From Phycisphaerales bacterium (GTDB lineage Bacteria > Planctomycetota > Phycisphaerae > Phycisphaerales > SM1A02), in NCBI GenBank assembly GCA_029245245.1, contig JAQWPT010000021.1, forward strand, positions 1-64,000: a DNA stretch of 64,000 nt, given 5' to 3'. Made by a program: the position numbers and the translations under genes. The notes under the pieces were generated by a model that was given only the letters and a program-made list of their open reading frames with translations, ran no database searches and was not told where the DNA came from. Positions 8,714 through 17,915 of this stretch are shown here, piece by piece (position 1 is the first letter of the stretch; each line of letters opens with the position of its first letter).

Positions 8714-9963
8714 AGACCTTGCGATGCTGGTGGATCAACCACTACGCGTGCCCTGCAGATGAGCCCGGCGGTACGCGGCACCATGCCCTGGCGTCCCATC
8801 TTGCGGAGCACGGCATCGAGACCACCCTGGTCGCATCGAGTTACCACTACACCAAGCTCGTTGAACGTCTCGAACCCGACGAGATGACGCGAGTCGAGGA
8901 TCGCAACGGGGTGCGTTTCGCATGGCTGCGCACTCGACCCTACACGTCGAACCCGCTTGCCAAGCTGAACAACATGCGATCGTTCGCGTCGCGACTGCTG
9001 CGCGTGGCGGACACGCTGCCCCTGGAGCGCCCGGACGTGATCGTCGGTTCGTCGCCGCATCCGTACGCGGCCGATGCGGGTCGCCGCCTGGCGGCTCGGT
9101 ACGGCATTCCGTTCTGCTGCGAGGTGCGTGACATCTGGCCGGGCTCGCTCGTCGACATCGCCGGAGCGTCACGATGGAATCCCGTCGTCCTGCACATGGG
9201 ACGGCTGGAACGTCGTCTCTATCGATCCGCGGATCGGATTTTCACGCTCCTTCCAGGATCCGAGGGACACATTCACGAGCGGGGTGGCCGGCCCGGTTCC
9301 GTGGTGTGGATTCCGAATGGAATCGATCCCACGCTGCTGCCGCCGGTGTCTCCACCGGTGCAGGGTGGACCGTTCACGCTCGCGTACGCAGGAGCCCACG
9401 GCGTCGCCAACGGGCTCGACGCCGTACTCGATGCCGCCGTGATCCTGCAGCGTGACCACGGCCGTGACGACATCCGGTTTCTGCTCATCGGCGATGGCCC
9501 ATGCAAGCCCGCCCTCGTGCAGCGAGTCGCCGATGAAGGGATCGAGCTTGTCGAGTTCCGCGATCCGGTTCCCAAGTCGGAGATCCACGGGGTACTCCAG
9601 CAGTCGGACGCCTGCCTGATGCCACTCAAGCGGGGAGACGTGTTTCGGCACGGCATCTCGCCCAACAAGATGTTCGACTACCTCGCGGTTGCCAGGCCGG
9701 TCATCTTCTCGGTCGCCACCCCGGTCAACCCCGTGGAGAAGGCGGGAGCTGGATTGACGATCGCCCCGGAGGATCCCGAGGCTCTTGCGCGTGCCGTGCT
9801 CGAACTGTCATCCCTGGATCCCGTGGAACGCGCGGCCATGGGCGATCGGGGTCGAACCTACGTGCTGGAACACCACGATCTGTCCGTGCTGGCGAAACGT
9901 GTTGGCGAGGCCCTGCGCGAGGTTGTCAGCTCCGGAAATGCAGGGAAAGACGGCTCTGGATAG
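8710..9963 (+). CDS. GT4-family glycosyltransferase, WbuB-like
   Basis: A 417-residue GT-B glycosyltransferase starting with GTG that overlaps the epimerase stop by 4 bases, implying translational coupling. The N-terminal segment KTLRCWWINHYACPADEPGG resembles WbuB/WbpJ-like GT4 enzymes. The segments IVGSSPHPYAADAGRRLA and CEVRDIWPGSL sit in the first domain. The donor domain near residues 310-350 has HGISPNKMFDYLAVARPV. It probably transfers an aminosugar or deoxysugar onto the growing lipid-linked unit. The exact donor and linkage are unknown. Confidence 0.8.
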   Translation: MKTLRCWWINHYACPADEPGGTRHHALASHLAEHGIETTLVASSYHYTKLVERLEPDEMTRVEDRNGVRFAWLRTRPYTSNPLAKLNNMRSFASRLLRVADTLPLERPDVIVGSSPHPYAADAGRRLAARYGIPFCCEVRDIWPGSLVDIAGASRWNPVVLHMGRLERRLYRSADRIFTLLPGSEGHIHERGGRPGSVVWIPNGIDPTLLPPVSPPVQGGPFTLAYAGAHGVANGLDAVLDAAVILQRDHGRDDIRFLLIGDGPCKPALVQRVADEGIELVEFRDPVPKSEIHGVLQQSDACLMPLKRGDVFRHGISPNKMFDYLAVARPVIFSVATPVNPVEKAGAGLTIAPEDPEALARAVLELSSLDPVERAAMGDRGRTYVLEHHDLSVLAKRVGEALREVVSSGNAGKDGSG

Positions 9964-10011
9964 ACTTCCCGATCCGCTGAAGCGGCGGAGGCCGAGCCCG
10001 GGGTTCACACC

Positions 10012-11055
10012 ATGATCACGAATCGGAAAATACGCATCGCCGTTCTGGGCACCGGACGAATTGCCGGCAAGCATCTGCACGCCATCGCCGAGCACGGAGA
10101 CGATCTTGAGCTTGTCGCGGTCTGTGATTCGAACGCTGGAGCGATGGATCGCGAGGACATTCCCGGGGAGACGCCGCGGTACGACGATCTCACCACGATG
10201 CTGACGGAAGTCAAGCCGGATCTCGTCACGATCTGCACGCCCAGTGGGGTTCACCCCGCCAACACGATCGCCTGCGCCGAGGCGGGCGTGCACGTGATGG
10301 CTGAGAAGCCCATGGCCACGCACTGGCAGGATGGACTGGACATGGTCAAGGCCTGCGATGAAGCAGGAGTTCGATTGTTCGTCGTCAAGCAGAACCGTCT
10401 CAATGCGACGTTGCAACTGCTCAAGCGTGCGGTCGATGCGGGACGATTCGGTCGCATCCACATGGTGAACCTCAACGTATTCTGGACCCGGCCGCAGGCG
10501 TACTACGACACGGCTCCATGGCGGGGCACCCGCGACATGGACGGCGGAGCGTTCATGAACCAGGCCAGCCACTACATCGATCTGCTTGACTGGTTGATCG
10601 GACCAATCGACCGGATCCACGCGATGATGGACACGCGTGAGCGGGACATCGAGACCGAGGACACGGGAGTGCTCAATGTCCGCTGGAAAAGTGGAACGAT
10701 GGGCAGCATGAATGTCACGATGCTCACGTATCCGAAGAATTACGAGGGGTCGATCACGATCCTCGGCGAACACGGAACCGTCCGCATCGGCGGGGTTGCC
10801 GTCAACGAGATCCAGCACTGGGAGTTCCAGGAAGAGCACGAAGACGATGCAAGGGTCCGTGACGCCAGTTACGAGACGGCTTCCGTGTACGGGTTCGGCC
10901 ACGTGCCGTACTATCGAAACGTCATCGATGCGATGCGAGGCGATGCCGACGCGATGACCGACGGCAACGAGGGACTCAAGAGTCTTGAGGTGCTCATCGC
11001 TTCCTACCGATCGGCCGAGAGCGGCGAGGCCGTCGAACTTCCGTTGCCCCGCTGA
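10012..11055 (+). CDS. wbpB: UDP-GlcNAcA 3-dehydrogenase, WbpB/WlbA type
   Basis: A 347-residue Gfo/Idh/MocA oxidoreductase. A Rossmann motif [13 protein letters not shown] lies at residues 8-20 and the catalytic [11 protein letters not shown] motif at about 98-108. The segments [42 protein letters not shown] and ETEDTGVLN follow WlbA/WbpB closely. The enzyme oxidises C3 of UDP-N-acetylglucosaminuronate, giving the 3-keto sugar that a WbpE-type aminotransferase then aminates. The acetyltransferase gene follows 14 bases downstream, the order seen in Bordetella and Pseudomonas loci. Confidence 0.88.
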   Translation: MITNRKIRIAVLGTGRIAGKHLHAIAEHGDDLELVAVCDSNAGAMDREDIPGETPRYDDLTTMLTEVKPDLVTICTPSGVHPANTIACAEAGVHVMAEKPMATHWQDGLDMVKACDEAGVRLFVVKQNRLNATLQLLKRAVDAGRFGRIHMVNLNVFWTRPQAYYDTAPWRGTRDMDGGAFMNQASHYIDLLDWLIGPIDRIHAMMDTRERDIETEDTGVLNVRWKSGTMGSMNVTMLTYPKNYEGSITILGEHGTVRIGGVAVNEIQHWEFQEEHEDDARVRDASYETASVYGFGHVPYYRNVIDAMRGDADAMTDGNEGLKSLEVLIASYRSAESGEAVELPLPR

Positions 11056-11069
11056 TCAGGAGTTCCACC

Positions 11070-11654
11070 ATGGCGGACCCGTTCATTCACGACACAGCGA
11101 TCGTCGACGAGGGCGCCACCATCGGTGTCGATTCCCGGATCTGGCACTGGGTGCATGTCTGCGGGGGAGCGGTGATCGGTTGCGGATGCTCACTGGGACA
11201 GAACGTCTTCATCGGCAACCAGGTCTCCATCGGTAACAACGTGAAGATCCAGAACAACGTGTCCGTCTATGACAACGTCGTGCTCGAGGACGACGTGTTC
11301 TGTGGTCCGAGCATGGTGTTCACGAACGTCTACAACCCGAGATCCGCCGTGGTCCGCAAGGACGAATACCGGGACACGCTTGTCCAGCGAGGCGCAACGC
11401 TTGGAGCGAACTGCACCATTGTCTGTGGTGTCACTGTTGGTGCATACTCCTTCGTGGGCGCCGGGGCGGTCGTCAATCGCGACGTTCCCGCTCATGCCCT
11501 GGTCGTCGGCGTCCCCGGCCGGCAGATCGGATGGATGAGTGCGCATGGCGAGCAATTGGACCTTCCGCTGGAAGGTACGGCCCGGTGCACATGTGAACAC
11601 ACGGGTGACGAGTACGTACTCGAGGACGGTGTTCTCGGGCGCAGCGGGTCCTGA
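11070..11654 (+). CDS. wbpD: UDP-GlcNAc3NA N-acetyltransferase, WbpD/WlbB type
   Basis: A 194-residue left-handed beta-helix acyltransferase. Hexapeptide repeats run from about residue 10 to 150, with the family-typical sequences [20 protein letters not shown] and [17 protein letters not shown]. The catalytic His is not assigned. WbpD acetylates the 3-amino group using acetyl-CoA, producing UDP-2,3-diacetamido-2,3-dideoxyglucuronate. A C-terminal extension with two Cys (RCTCEHTG) follows the helix, as in WlbB. It lies 14 bases after wbpB. Confidence 0.88.
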   Translation: MADPFIHDTAIVDEGATIGVDSRIWHWVHVCGGAVIGCGCSLGQNVFIGNQVSIGNNVKIQNNVSVYDNVVLEDDVFCGPSMVFTNVYNPRSAVVRKDEYRDTLVQRGATLGANCTIVCGVTVGAYSFVGAGAVVNRDVPAHALVVGVPGRQIGWMSAHGEQLDLPLEGTARCTCEHTGDEYVLEDGVLGRSGS

Positions 11655-11673
11655 GCGATACGGAGCGGGTTGC

Positions 11674-12276
11674 GTGAAGCGTGCATTCGACATCTTCGTG
11701 TCCCTGGTCGCGCTGGTGCTGCTTGCTCCGCTGCTGGTGCTGATCTCTCTGCTCATCCGCCTGAACATGGGCGCACCCGTGTTCTACGTGCAGCAGCGTC
11801 CGGGACTGCACGGGCGACTGTTCCTGATCAGAAAGTTCAGGACCATGCAGACTGGCGAGGGGGATGACGGGCAGCGAATGACCGGACTGGGTCGGCTGCT
11901 TCGTCGAACAAGCCTTGATGAACTGCCAGAGTTGTTCAACGTGGTGATGGGAGACATGAGCCTCGTGGGGCCTCGCCCGCTTCTTCCCCAGTACCTCCCG
12001 CTCTACAGCACGCAACAGGCGCGACGCCACGAGGTGCGGCCGGGCATCACCGGCTGGGCACAGATCAACGGGCGCAACACGATCTCCTGGAATGAGAAGT
12101 TCGAACTGGACGTGTGGTACGTCGATCATCGATCCTTCCTTCTTGATGTCCGGATCCTGTTTTCGACGATCGTGAAGACGGTCACCGTGCAGGGTGTCAG
12201 CCAGGAAGGTCGTGCGACGGTGGACTATTTCACGGGCAACGATTCCGCTCCAACCCGGGAAGGGGATGCGCCGTGA
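11674..12276 (+). CDS. PglC/WcaJ-type initiating phosphosugar transferase
   Basis: A 200-residue polyprenyl-phosphate phosphosugar-1-transferase of the small monotopic (PglC-like) class. A single hydrophobic re-entrant helix lies at residues 5-25. The family motifs RPGLHGRLFLIRKFRTM, TSLDELPELFNV and SLVGPRPLL follow; the Asp-Glu pair in LDELPE is catalytic. It transfers a sugar-1-phosphate onto undecaprenyl phosphate and so starts repeat-unit assembly. I chose the GTG at 11674, preceded by GGAG at spacing 8. The longer frame from 11539 overlaps wbpD in another frame. The stop overlaps the formyltransferase start by 4 bases. Confidence 0.88.
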   Translation: MKRAFDIFVSLVALVLLAPLLVLISLLIRLNMGAPVFYVQQRPGLHGRLFLIRKFRTMQTGEGDDGQRMTGLGRLLRRTSLDELPELFNVVMGDMSLVGPRPLLPQYLPLYSTQQARRHEVRPGITGWAQINGRNTISWNEKFELDVWYVDHRSFLLDVRILFSTIVKTVTVQGVSQEGRATVDYFTGNDSAPTREGDAP

Positions 12277-13025
12277 CGCGGGTTCTGTTCATGGGTCGGC
12301 ATGCCGCGGCGGCCAGTGCGCTGCAATGGGCCCTCGAAGAGGGGTTCGACATCGTCGGGGTGCTGGTCGGCCATGACGACACGGAAGATCCATTGCATGT
12401 TGCTGCCGACAAGGCCGGCTGCCGGATCATGACGATGAATGAGGTGTCCGAAGGGATTCGAAGCGGGTCCCTCTCGTTCGATCTGGGGCTCTCCTTCGTG
12501 TTCCCTCACATCATCGGGGAGCCACTGCTCTCCCATCCTCCCCTTGGAACGATCAACCTGCATCCGGCACCACTACCTGATTTCCGTGGGTGTGGTGGCT
12601 ACAACATCGCCATCCTGGAGGGACTGGACGAGTGGGCGGTCACGGCGCACTACATCGATGCCGGCATCGATACTGGTCCGGTCATCGAGGTCGTCCGCTT
12701 TCCAATCGATCCCGAGCGTGAAACCGTTCGGTCACTCGTGGAAGCCTCTCACGCGAGGATGCTGGACCTGTGCCGATCGGTGATGCAGCGAGTTGGAGCG
12801 TCAGGTCGACTTGAAGCCGACAGAGTGGAAGGTGGCCGCTACATCTCCCGCCAGGAGATGGAACGGCTGAAACAGGTCGCCGAAGGGGATGATGTTGATC
12901 GAAAGATCCGCGCCTTCTGGTATCCACCGCATCCCGGTGCGTGGGCCGAAGTCGATGGCAAGAGGCATGAACTCACCAGTGAGTTCGTGCGAAGCCTGCA
13001 CTCCCGGGACCATGAGCAGCGATAG
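12273..13025 (+). CDS. sugar N-formyltransferase-like protein
   Basis: A 250-residue protein with the formyl-tetrahydrofolate transferase fold. It has the substrate motif NLHPAPLPDFRG near residues 93-104 and the segment YIDAGIDTGPVIE near residues 128-140. The Asn-His-Asp catalytic set of the family appears present. In polysaccharide loci such enzymes (VioF, WbkC, WlaRD types) formylate amino groups of nucleotide sugars using N10-formyl-THF. A GTG start within GTGA couples it to the preceding transferase gene. The length is well short of methionyl-tRNA formyltransferase (about 310), so it is unlikely to be that enzyme. The actual substrate is unknown. Confidence 0.8.
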   Translation: MTRVLFMGRHAAAASALQWALEEGFDIVGVLVGHDDTEDPLHVAADKAGCRIMTMNEVSEGIRSGSLSFDLGLSFVFPHIIGEPLLSHPPLGTINLHPAPLPDFRGCGGYNIAILEGLDEWAVTAHYIDAGIDTGPVIEVVRFPIDPERETVRSLVEASHARMLDLCRSVMQRVGASGRLEADRVEGGRYISRQEMERLKQVAEGDDVDRKIRAFWYPPHPGAWAEVDGKRHELTSEFVRSLHSRDHEQR

Positions 13026-13099
13026 GCCGCCTCGGCATCCGATAATTCACCTCATCGCACGATCTGCATATTGCTTGCGAATCCACCATCCTCTGTAGT

Positions 13100-13105
13100 T
13101 ACAAT
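13100..13105 (+). promoter_or_regulatory. possible -10 element with leaderless start (dehydratase gene)
   Basis: TACAAT, 8 bases before the ATG at 13114. A TTGCGA at 13075-13080 could be a -35 but the spacing of 19 is long. No Shine-Dalgarno sequence is present. Confidence 0.35.
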
Positions 13106-13113
13106 GCCCAGTC

Positions 13114-15102
13114 ATGATCAGCGTGATCGACCAACTTCCTCGGAGTACCAAGCGGGCCATCATGGTCGTGTTCGACCTGTGCGCGATCGTGGTTGCCGTC
13201 TGGGCGTCCTTCGCCCTTCGCATGGGACAGGCTCTGCCCGATCAGCTGGGCTCGCTGTGGTGGGTGCTGCTCGTGATGCCGCTGCTGACGGTGCCGATTC
13301 TCGCTTCGCTGCACCTGTACCGATCGGTCATCCGATACCTCGGCCCCCGGTTCTGCCTCGCTCTCTTCCAGGGGATCACCTTGTCGGCCCTGTGCATGGT
13401 GGGCATCGCCTTCATGAGCCGGGCGGCGATGTTCCCACGGACCGCACCGATCATCTACTGGCTCATGGCGGCACTGCTGATCGGCGGAAGCCGCCTGGTC
13501 ATGCGGTGGTACTTCCGATCCAGGATGCAGACACTGTCGAAACCAGTCATCATTTATGGAGCCGGTGTCGCCGGCGCCAGGCTTGTCTCGGCCATCGTCA
13601 ACAGCCGGGAGTACAACCCCGTGGCCATCGTCGATGACGACCGCGAGCTCTGGAAAAACGACATCCGGGGCGTTCGAGTGCATTCGCCTGCCGACCTTCC
13701 CCACCTGATCAAGGCCCTGGAGGTTTCAGACATCTTCCTGGCCCTGCCGTCGGTCTCCCGCCGACGCCGCTTCGAGATCGTGGAGGAACTTCGCCCCCTG
13801 GAGGTTGGGGTTTCATCCATTCCCGAGCTCGGCGAACTCGTCATGGGTTCAGCTCGGTACGACGAGATCCGGCCTATCCGGATCGAGGACCTGCTGGGCC
13901 GTGACCCGGTTCAGCCTGATGCGTCACTGCTCAGTGCCTGTGCCACCGACAAGTCGGTGATGGTCACTGGGGCAGGGGGCTCCATTGGTTCGGAACTCTG
14001 TCGCCAACTGCTTCGGTTGCGTCCAACGCGCCTCGTGCTGGTGGAGCAGTCCGAATTCGCGTTGTACGAGGTCGAGCAGTCCCTCCGGGCGATCGCCGAG
14101 TCCGATGGACTGGACGTCGAAATCCTTCCACTGCTGGGCAACATCTGCGATCAGGTTCGGATGAAGGAAGTCATCGACATCTTCCAGGTCCAGACGATCT
14201 ACCACGCCGCGGCCTACAAGCATGTCCCCATCGTCGAATACAACATCGTCGAGGGCGTTCGCAACAACACGATCGGAACCTGGCGCATGGCCCAGGCCGC
14301 CATCGAGCAGCGAGTCGAGACCTTTGTTCTCATCTCGACCGACAAGGCGGTTCGCCCGACCAATGCGATGGGTGCGACCAAGCGATTGGCCGAACTCGTG
14401 CTCCAGGGCCTGTCACGCCTCGAGACACCGACCCGCTTCTGCATGGTTCGCTTCGGCAACGTACTGGACTCGTCCGGCTCCGTGGTGCCGCTGTTCCGCG
14501 AACAGATCCAGGCCGGCGGTCCCGTGACGGTGACCCACCCCGAGATCATCCGCTACTTCATGACCATTCCGGAGGCGGCCCAACTGGTGATTCAGGCCGG
14601 TGCGATGGGCGATGGCGGCGACGTCTTCGTTCTTGACATGGGTGAGCCGGTGAAGATCGTCGACCTGGCCCGCACCATGATCCGGCTTGCCGGGCTCTCG
14701 GAAAAGACCGACGAGCATCCCGAGGGCGATATTGCATTGGAGTTCACGGGCCTGCGCCCCGGAGAGAAACTCTACGAGGAACTGCTCATCGGGCAGAACA
14801 CCTCCGGCACCCCGCACCGGCAGATCCTTCGCGCCAGCGAGGACGACCTGCCGTGGGAGGTGATGGAGCCGCTGCTTGCAGACCTGGAATCCGCCTGCCT
14901 GGCGATGGACTGCGACGTGCTTCGTGCCCGGATGCGGACCTTCGTCCATGGCTACAAGCCCGCCGCCGATCTGGTGGATCTGGCTTGGTTGCGACGACGT
15001 GCGCGGGACAACGCGGACACGCTGCAGTTCCCTTCGCCCCAGATCGAGGTCAAGCCCGCAGCATCATTGCTGAAGGCGGATCCGACCGACGCGGTCTCCT
15101 GA
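13114..15102 (+). CDS. UDP-GlcNAc 4,6-dehydratase family membrane protein (WbpM/PglF/CapD)
   Basis: A 662-residue protein with four N-terminal transmembrane segments (about residues 15-125), a CoA-binding-like Rossmann region, and a C-terminal SDR domain. The SDR domain has the NAD motif GAGGSIGSEL near residue 286 and a catalytic segment DKAVRPTNAMGATK near 409-422. In that segment Met replaces the usual Tyr, as in WbpM and PglF. These enzymes make UDP-4-keto-6-deoxy-GlcNAc, the precursor of bacillosamine, QuiNAc or FucNAc. It is anchored at the inner membrane. It faces the wbpE-type gene tail to tail with 15 bases between them. Confidence 0.9.
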   Translation: MISVIDQLPRSTKRAIMVVFDLCAIVVAVWASFALRMGQALPDQLGSLWWVLLVMPLLTVPILASLHLYRSVIRYLGPRFCLALFQGITLSALCMVGIAFMSRAAMFPRTAPIIYWLMAALLIGGSRLVMRWYFRSRMQTLSKPVIIYGAGVAGARLVSAIVNSREYNPVAIVDDDRELWKNDIRGVRVHSPADLPHLIKALEVSDIFLALPSVSRRRRFEIVEELRPLEVGVSSIPELGELVMGSARYDEIRPIRIEDLLGRDPVQPDASLLSACATDKSVMVTGAGGSIGSELCRQLLRLRPTRLVLVEQSEFALYEVEQSLRAIAESDGLDVEILPLLGNICDQVRMKEVIDIFQVQTIYHAAAYKHVPIVEYNIVEGVRNNTIGTWRMAQAAIEQRVETFVLISTDKAVRPTNAMGATKRLAELVLQGLSRLETPTRFCMVRFGNVLDSSGSVVPLFREQIQAGGPVTVTHPEIIRYFMTIPEAAQLVIQAGAMGDGGDVFVLDMGEPVKIVDLARTMIRLAGLSEKTDEHPEGDIALEFTGLRPGEKLYEELLIGQNTSGTPHRQILRASEDDLPWEVMEPLLADLESACLAMDCDVLRARMRTFVHGYKPAADLVDLAWLRRRARDNADTLQFPSPQIEVKPAASLLKADPTDAVS

Positions 15103-15117
15103 CCAGCTTACGTTCAC

Positions 15118-16320
15118 TCAGGCGCCGACCGCGGCACGTTCACCCACCCAGGTGACGATGGTGTCGGCCACATGTTCCAACTGTTCCTGCGTCAGGTCCG
15201 GGTAGATCGGCAGGGCGATCGTTTCCCTGGACGCCAGCAGTGACTCGGGCAGGTCCTCGGGGGCGTACCCGAGGTCGGCGAAGCATTCCTGCATGTGCAG
15301 GGGCACCGGGTAGTAGATTTCGCTTCCGATCTTCCGCTCACCGAGGTGTGCACGAAGTTCATCCCGCATGCCTTCCGGGACCCGGATCACGTACTGGTTG
15401 TAGATGTGTCGGGCCGGCGCCGGATTGGCGTAGGGAGTGCGAAGAGGGAAGCCGCCCTCGGCGATCGGGGTCCGGCTGTCGACGGCCCCGGCGGCGGCAA
15501 ATGCCTTGTCGTAGAAGGCGGCGTTGCGTTGCCGTGCCTCGTGCCAGGACTCGAGGTGATCGAGTTTGACGGACAGGACCGCGGCCTGCAGTGCATCGAG
15601 TCGGGAGTTCACCCCGATCTGCTTGTGGTAGTACTTGGGCTCCATGCCGTGCACGCGGTCGATGCGAAGGCGCTCGGCCACGTCCGGGTCGCTCGTGGAA
15701 CAGAGCCCGGCATCACCGAAGCCGCCGAGGTTCTTGCTCGGGAAGAAACTCCAGGTTCCGACCGCGCCGCGGGTTCCGACCATCTCCCCCTGCGCATCGC
15801 GGGTTCCGATGGCCTGGGCCGCATCTTCGATCACCGGTACGCCGTGCTGTTCGCCCAGGGCCAGGATGGCATCCAGGTCGCAGGCCTGTCCGTAGAGGTG
15901 GACGGGGAGGATGGCCACGAGGTTGTCGCACTGTTCGGCGAGTTCCGCCACGTGCTCGGGGCACATGTTGTAGGTGACCGGGTCGATGTCGGCGTAGACA
16001 GGTGTCAGGCCGAGTCGGGATATGGCGCCACCGGTGGCGAAGAAAGTGTAGGAGGGGCAGATCACCTGGCCGTCGATCTTCGGGACACCGGGCACAACAG
16101 CCATCAGCGCCAGCAGCAGGGCATCGGAGCCGGATGCACATCCCAGGGCATGAGGCGTGTTGCAGTACTGGGCGCACTTGGCTTCGAAGTCCGAGACGGT
16201 CGGGCCGAGAATGAAGTACTGGCTGTCGACGACGGCCTGGATGGCGGCATCGATCTCAGGCTTGAGAGCCTGGTACTGCGGTTTGAGATCGAGAAGCGGG
16301 ACGGTGATGTGATCAGGCAT
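15118..16320 (-). CDS. wbpE: DegT/DnrJ/EryC1 PLP aminotransferase, WbpE type
   Basis: A 400-residue sugar aminotransferase. PLP-site features are VIEDAAQA (Asp166), SFFPSKNLGGFGD with the Schiff-base Lys196, and a downstream GVNSRLDALQAAVL. The start VPLLDLKPQYQALKPEID and SQYFILGP match the WbpE/WlbC branch. WbpE transfers an amino group from glutamate to UDP-3-keto-GlcNAcA. It is the only aminotransferase in the locus, so it might also serve the 4-keto product of the neighbouring dehydratase. It lies on the strand opposite wbpB, wbpD and wbpI, in tandem with the dehydrogenase gene at 16350-17720. Confidence 0.85.
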   Translation of the reverse strand: MPDHITVPLLDLKPQYQALKPEIDAAIQAVVDSQYFILGPTVSDFEAKCAQYCNTPHALGCASGSDALLLALMAVVPGVPKIDGQVICPSYTFFATGGAISRLGLTPVYADIDPVTYNMCPEHVAELAEQCDNLVAILPVHLYGQACDLDAILALGEQHGVPVIEDAAQAIGTRDAQGEMVGTRGAVGTWSFFPSKNLGGFGDAGLCSTSDPDVAERLRIDRVHGMEPKYYHKQIGVNSRLDALQAAVLSVKLDHLESWHEARQRNAAFYDKAFAAAGAVDSRTPIAEGGFPLRTPYANPAPARHIYNQYVIRVPEGMRDELRAHLGERKIGSEIYYPVPLHMQECFADLGYAPEDLPESLLASRETIALPIYPDLTQEQLEHVADTIVTWVGERAAVGA

Positions 16321-16349
16321 GGTGGTGGGCTCGGAGTCGGTGGGAGAAA

Positions 16350-17720
16350 TCAGGCCTTGATGATGGTTGCCACGGGATCGGCCACATCGGCCATGGCGTT
16401 TCGTGTGTCGACGATCAGGGCGGCGCTTCGGCCGACAAGCGGGTAGTCGACGTTCGAGTGATCGGTCACGATCAGCACGCAGTCGCTGGCGGCGAGCGTC
16501 GCTTCATCGAGGGAGACCGAGTTCAGGTCGATGTCGTGTTGACGCATTTCCGGGAAATGCGGGCAATGCGGGTCGTGGTACGCGACTTCGGCTCCCTGCT
16601 GGAGCAGGAGTTCGATGATGGTCGCAGCTGGTGACTCCCGCACGTCTTCGACATCGGGCTTGTAGGCGATGCCCAGGACGAGCACCTTCGAGCCGCGGAT
16701 CGGCCGTCCGATGGTGTTGAGCGCCTCGGCGACCTTGGCGACCACGTGGGCGGGCATCTGCGAGTTGATCTCGCCGGCGAGTTCGATGAAGCGAGTCGTG
16801 TGCCCAAGTTCCCTGGCCTTCCAGGCCAGGTAGAACGGGTCAATGGGAATGCAGTGGCCACCGAGTCCGGGGCCGGGGTAGAAGGCCTGGAAGCCGAATG
16901 GCTTGGTGGCTGCCGCCTCGACGACTTCCCAGATGTCGATGTCCATCTTCTCAAGGATGAGCTTGAGTTCATTGACCAGGGCGATGTTCACTGCCCGGTA
17001 GACGTTCTCGAGGATCTTGGCGGACTCGGCGATCTCGGCCGACGAGACGCGATGGGCATCTTCAACCGCGGCGCCGTAGAGCAGCATTGCGAGGTCGGTA
17101 CTCGTATCGTCGACGCCACCGACGAGTTTCGGAATGGCCTTGGTGGTGACACCCTTGCGACCGGGATCTTCCCGTTCGGGGCTGTACGCCAGGAAGAAGT
17201 CCTGCCCACAGGCCAGGCCCGTCTTTTCGAGGATCGGCTGCATCTCGTTGCGTGTCGTGCCCGGGTAGGTCGTGGATTCAAGAACCACCAACTGGCCGGG
17301 CCGAAGGATGCCGGCGGCCATGCGGGTCGATTCCAGTACGAAGGCCAGGTCCGGCTCCCGGTGCGGTCCCAGTGGAGTCGGTACGCAGAGGATGATCACA
17401 TCAGCGGCTTCCAGGCGTGCCGAATCGCTCGTGGCGGCGAAACGCTTGGAAGCAGCGAGGTCCGTGTGCATGGCTTCGCCGAGGTGGGGAAGGTAGATCT
17501 CGCCGGTGTCGAGTTTGCTGATCTTCCGGTCATCGACATCGAACCCCAGCACCGGGAAGCCGGCTTCGAGCATCGCGTGGGCAAGGGGCATGCCGACATA
17601 TCCCATGCCCACCACGCCAATGGTCGCGCTGCGGTCGGCAAGTCGCTGACGGAGGATTCCCGCCGGGGAAGAGGTCGTACTGGCTTTGGAGGAATCGGCT
17701 GTACTCATGTCATGCTCCAC
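16350..17720 (-). CDS. wbpA: UDP-N-acetylglucosamine 6-dehydrogenase, WbpA type
   Basis: A 456-residue UDP-glucose/GDP-mannose dehydrogenase family protein. The NAD motif GMGYVGMP lies at residues 38-45, and the catalytic Cys290 sits in PGLGGHCIPIDP. The C-terminal UDP-binding domain includes GIAYKPDVEDVRESPA. WbpA oxidises C6 of UDP-GlcNAc to the uronic acid, the first step of the diacetamido-uronate route. UDP-glucose or UDP-ManNAc specificity cannot be excluded from sequence alone, but the companion genes favour UDP-GlcNAc. An internal ATG at 17708 is an alternative start. wbpE follows 29 bases downstream. Confidence 0.85.
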   Translation of the reverse strand: MEHDMSTADSSKASTTSSPAGILRQRLADRSATIGVVGMGYVGMPLAHAMLEAGFPVLGFDVDDRKISKLDTGEIYLPHLGEAMHTDLAASKRFAATSDSARLEAADVIILCVPTPLGPHREPDLAFVLESTRMAAGILRPGQLVVLESTTYPGTTRNEMQPILEKTGLACGQDFFLAYSPEREDPGRKGVTTKAIPKLVGGVDDTSTDLAMLLYGAAVEDAHRVSSAEIAESAKILENVYRAVNIALVNELKLILEKMDIDIWEVVEAAATKPFGFQAFYPGPGLGGHCIPIDPFYLAWKARELGHTTRFIELAGEINSQMPAHVVAKVAEALNTIGRPIRGSKVLVLGIAYKPDVEDVRESPAATIIELLLQQGAEVAYHDPHCPHFPEMRQHDIDLNSVSLDEATLAASDCVLIVTDHSNVDYPLVGRSAALIVDTRNAMADVADPVATIIKA

Positions 17721-17806
17721 CCGCCCGAGTTCGGCCCAGGGGCCTCGTGAGAGAGGGTTTGGGTGATCCCGTTGGGGATCGTGTTCGATGCACTCTGGAT
17801 CGGGCG

Positions 17807-17812
17807 ATTATA
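17807..17812 (-). promoter_or_regulatory. -10 element upstream of wbpA
   Basis: A perfect TATAAT on the minus strand, preceded by TG, about 87 bases upstream of the wbpA start. No -35 consensus was found at the usual distance, so an extended -10 type promoter is possible. Confidence 0.4.
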
Positions 17813-17851
17813 CAGGGTTGCAGCAGCATCGAGACGATCTGTTTTGTGTTC

Positions 17852-17867
17852 GCGGTCCCAAGACCGC
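17852..17867. other. small inverted repeat between wbpA and the ligase gene
   Basis: GCGGTC and GACCGC flank a 4-base loop, giving a 6-bp stem in the 195-base divergent intergenic region. It could be an operator or part of a leader; the function is unknown. Confidence 0.3.
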
Positions 17868-17915
17868 CTCCTGATAGACTTGGCGGTTCTTCGCCGGAGG
17901 GTCCGTATTTACGGC

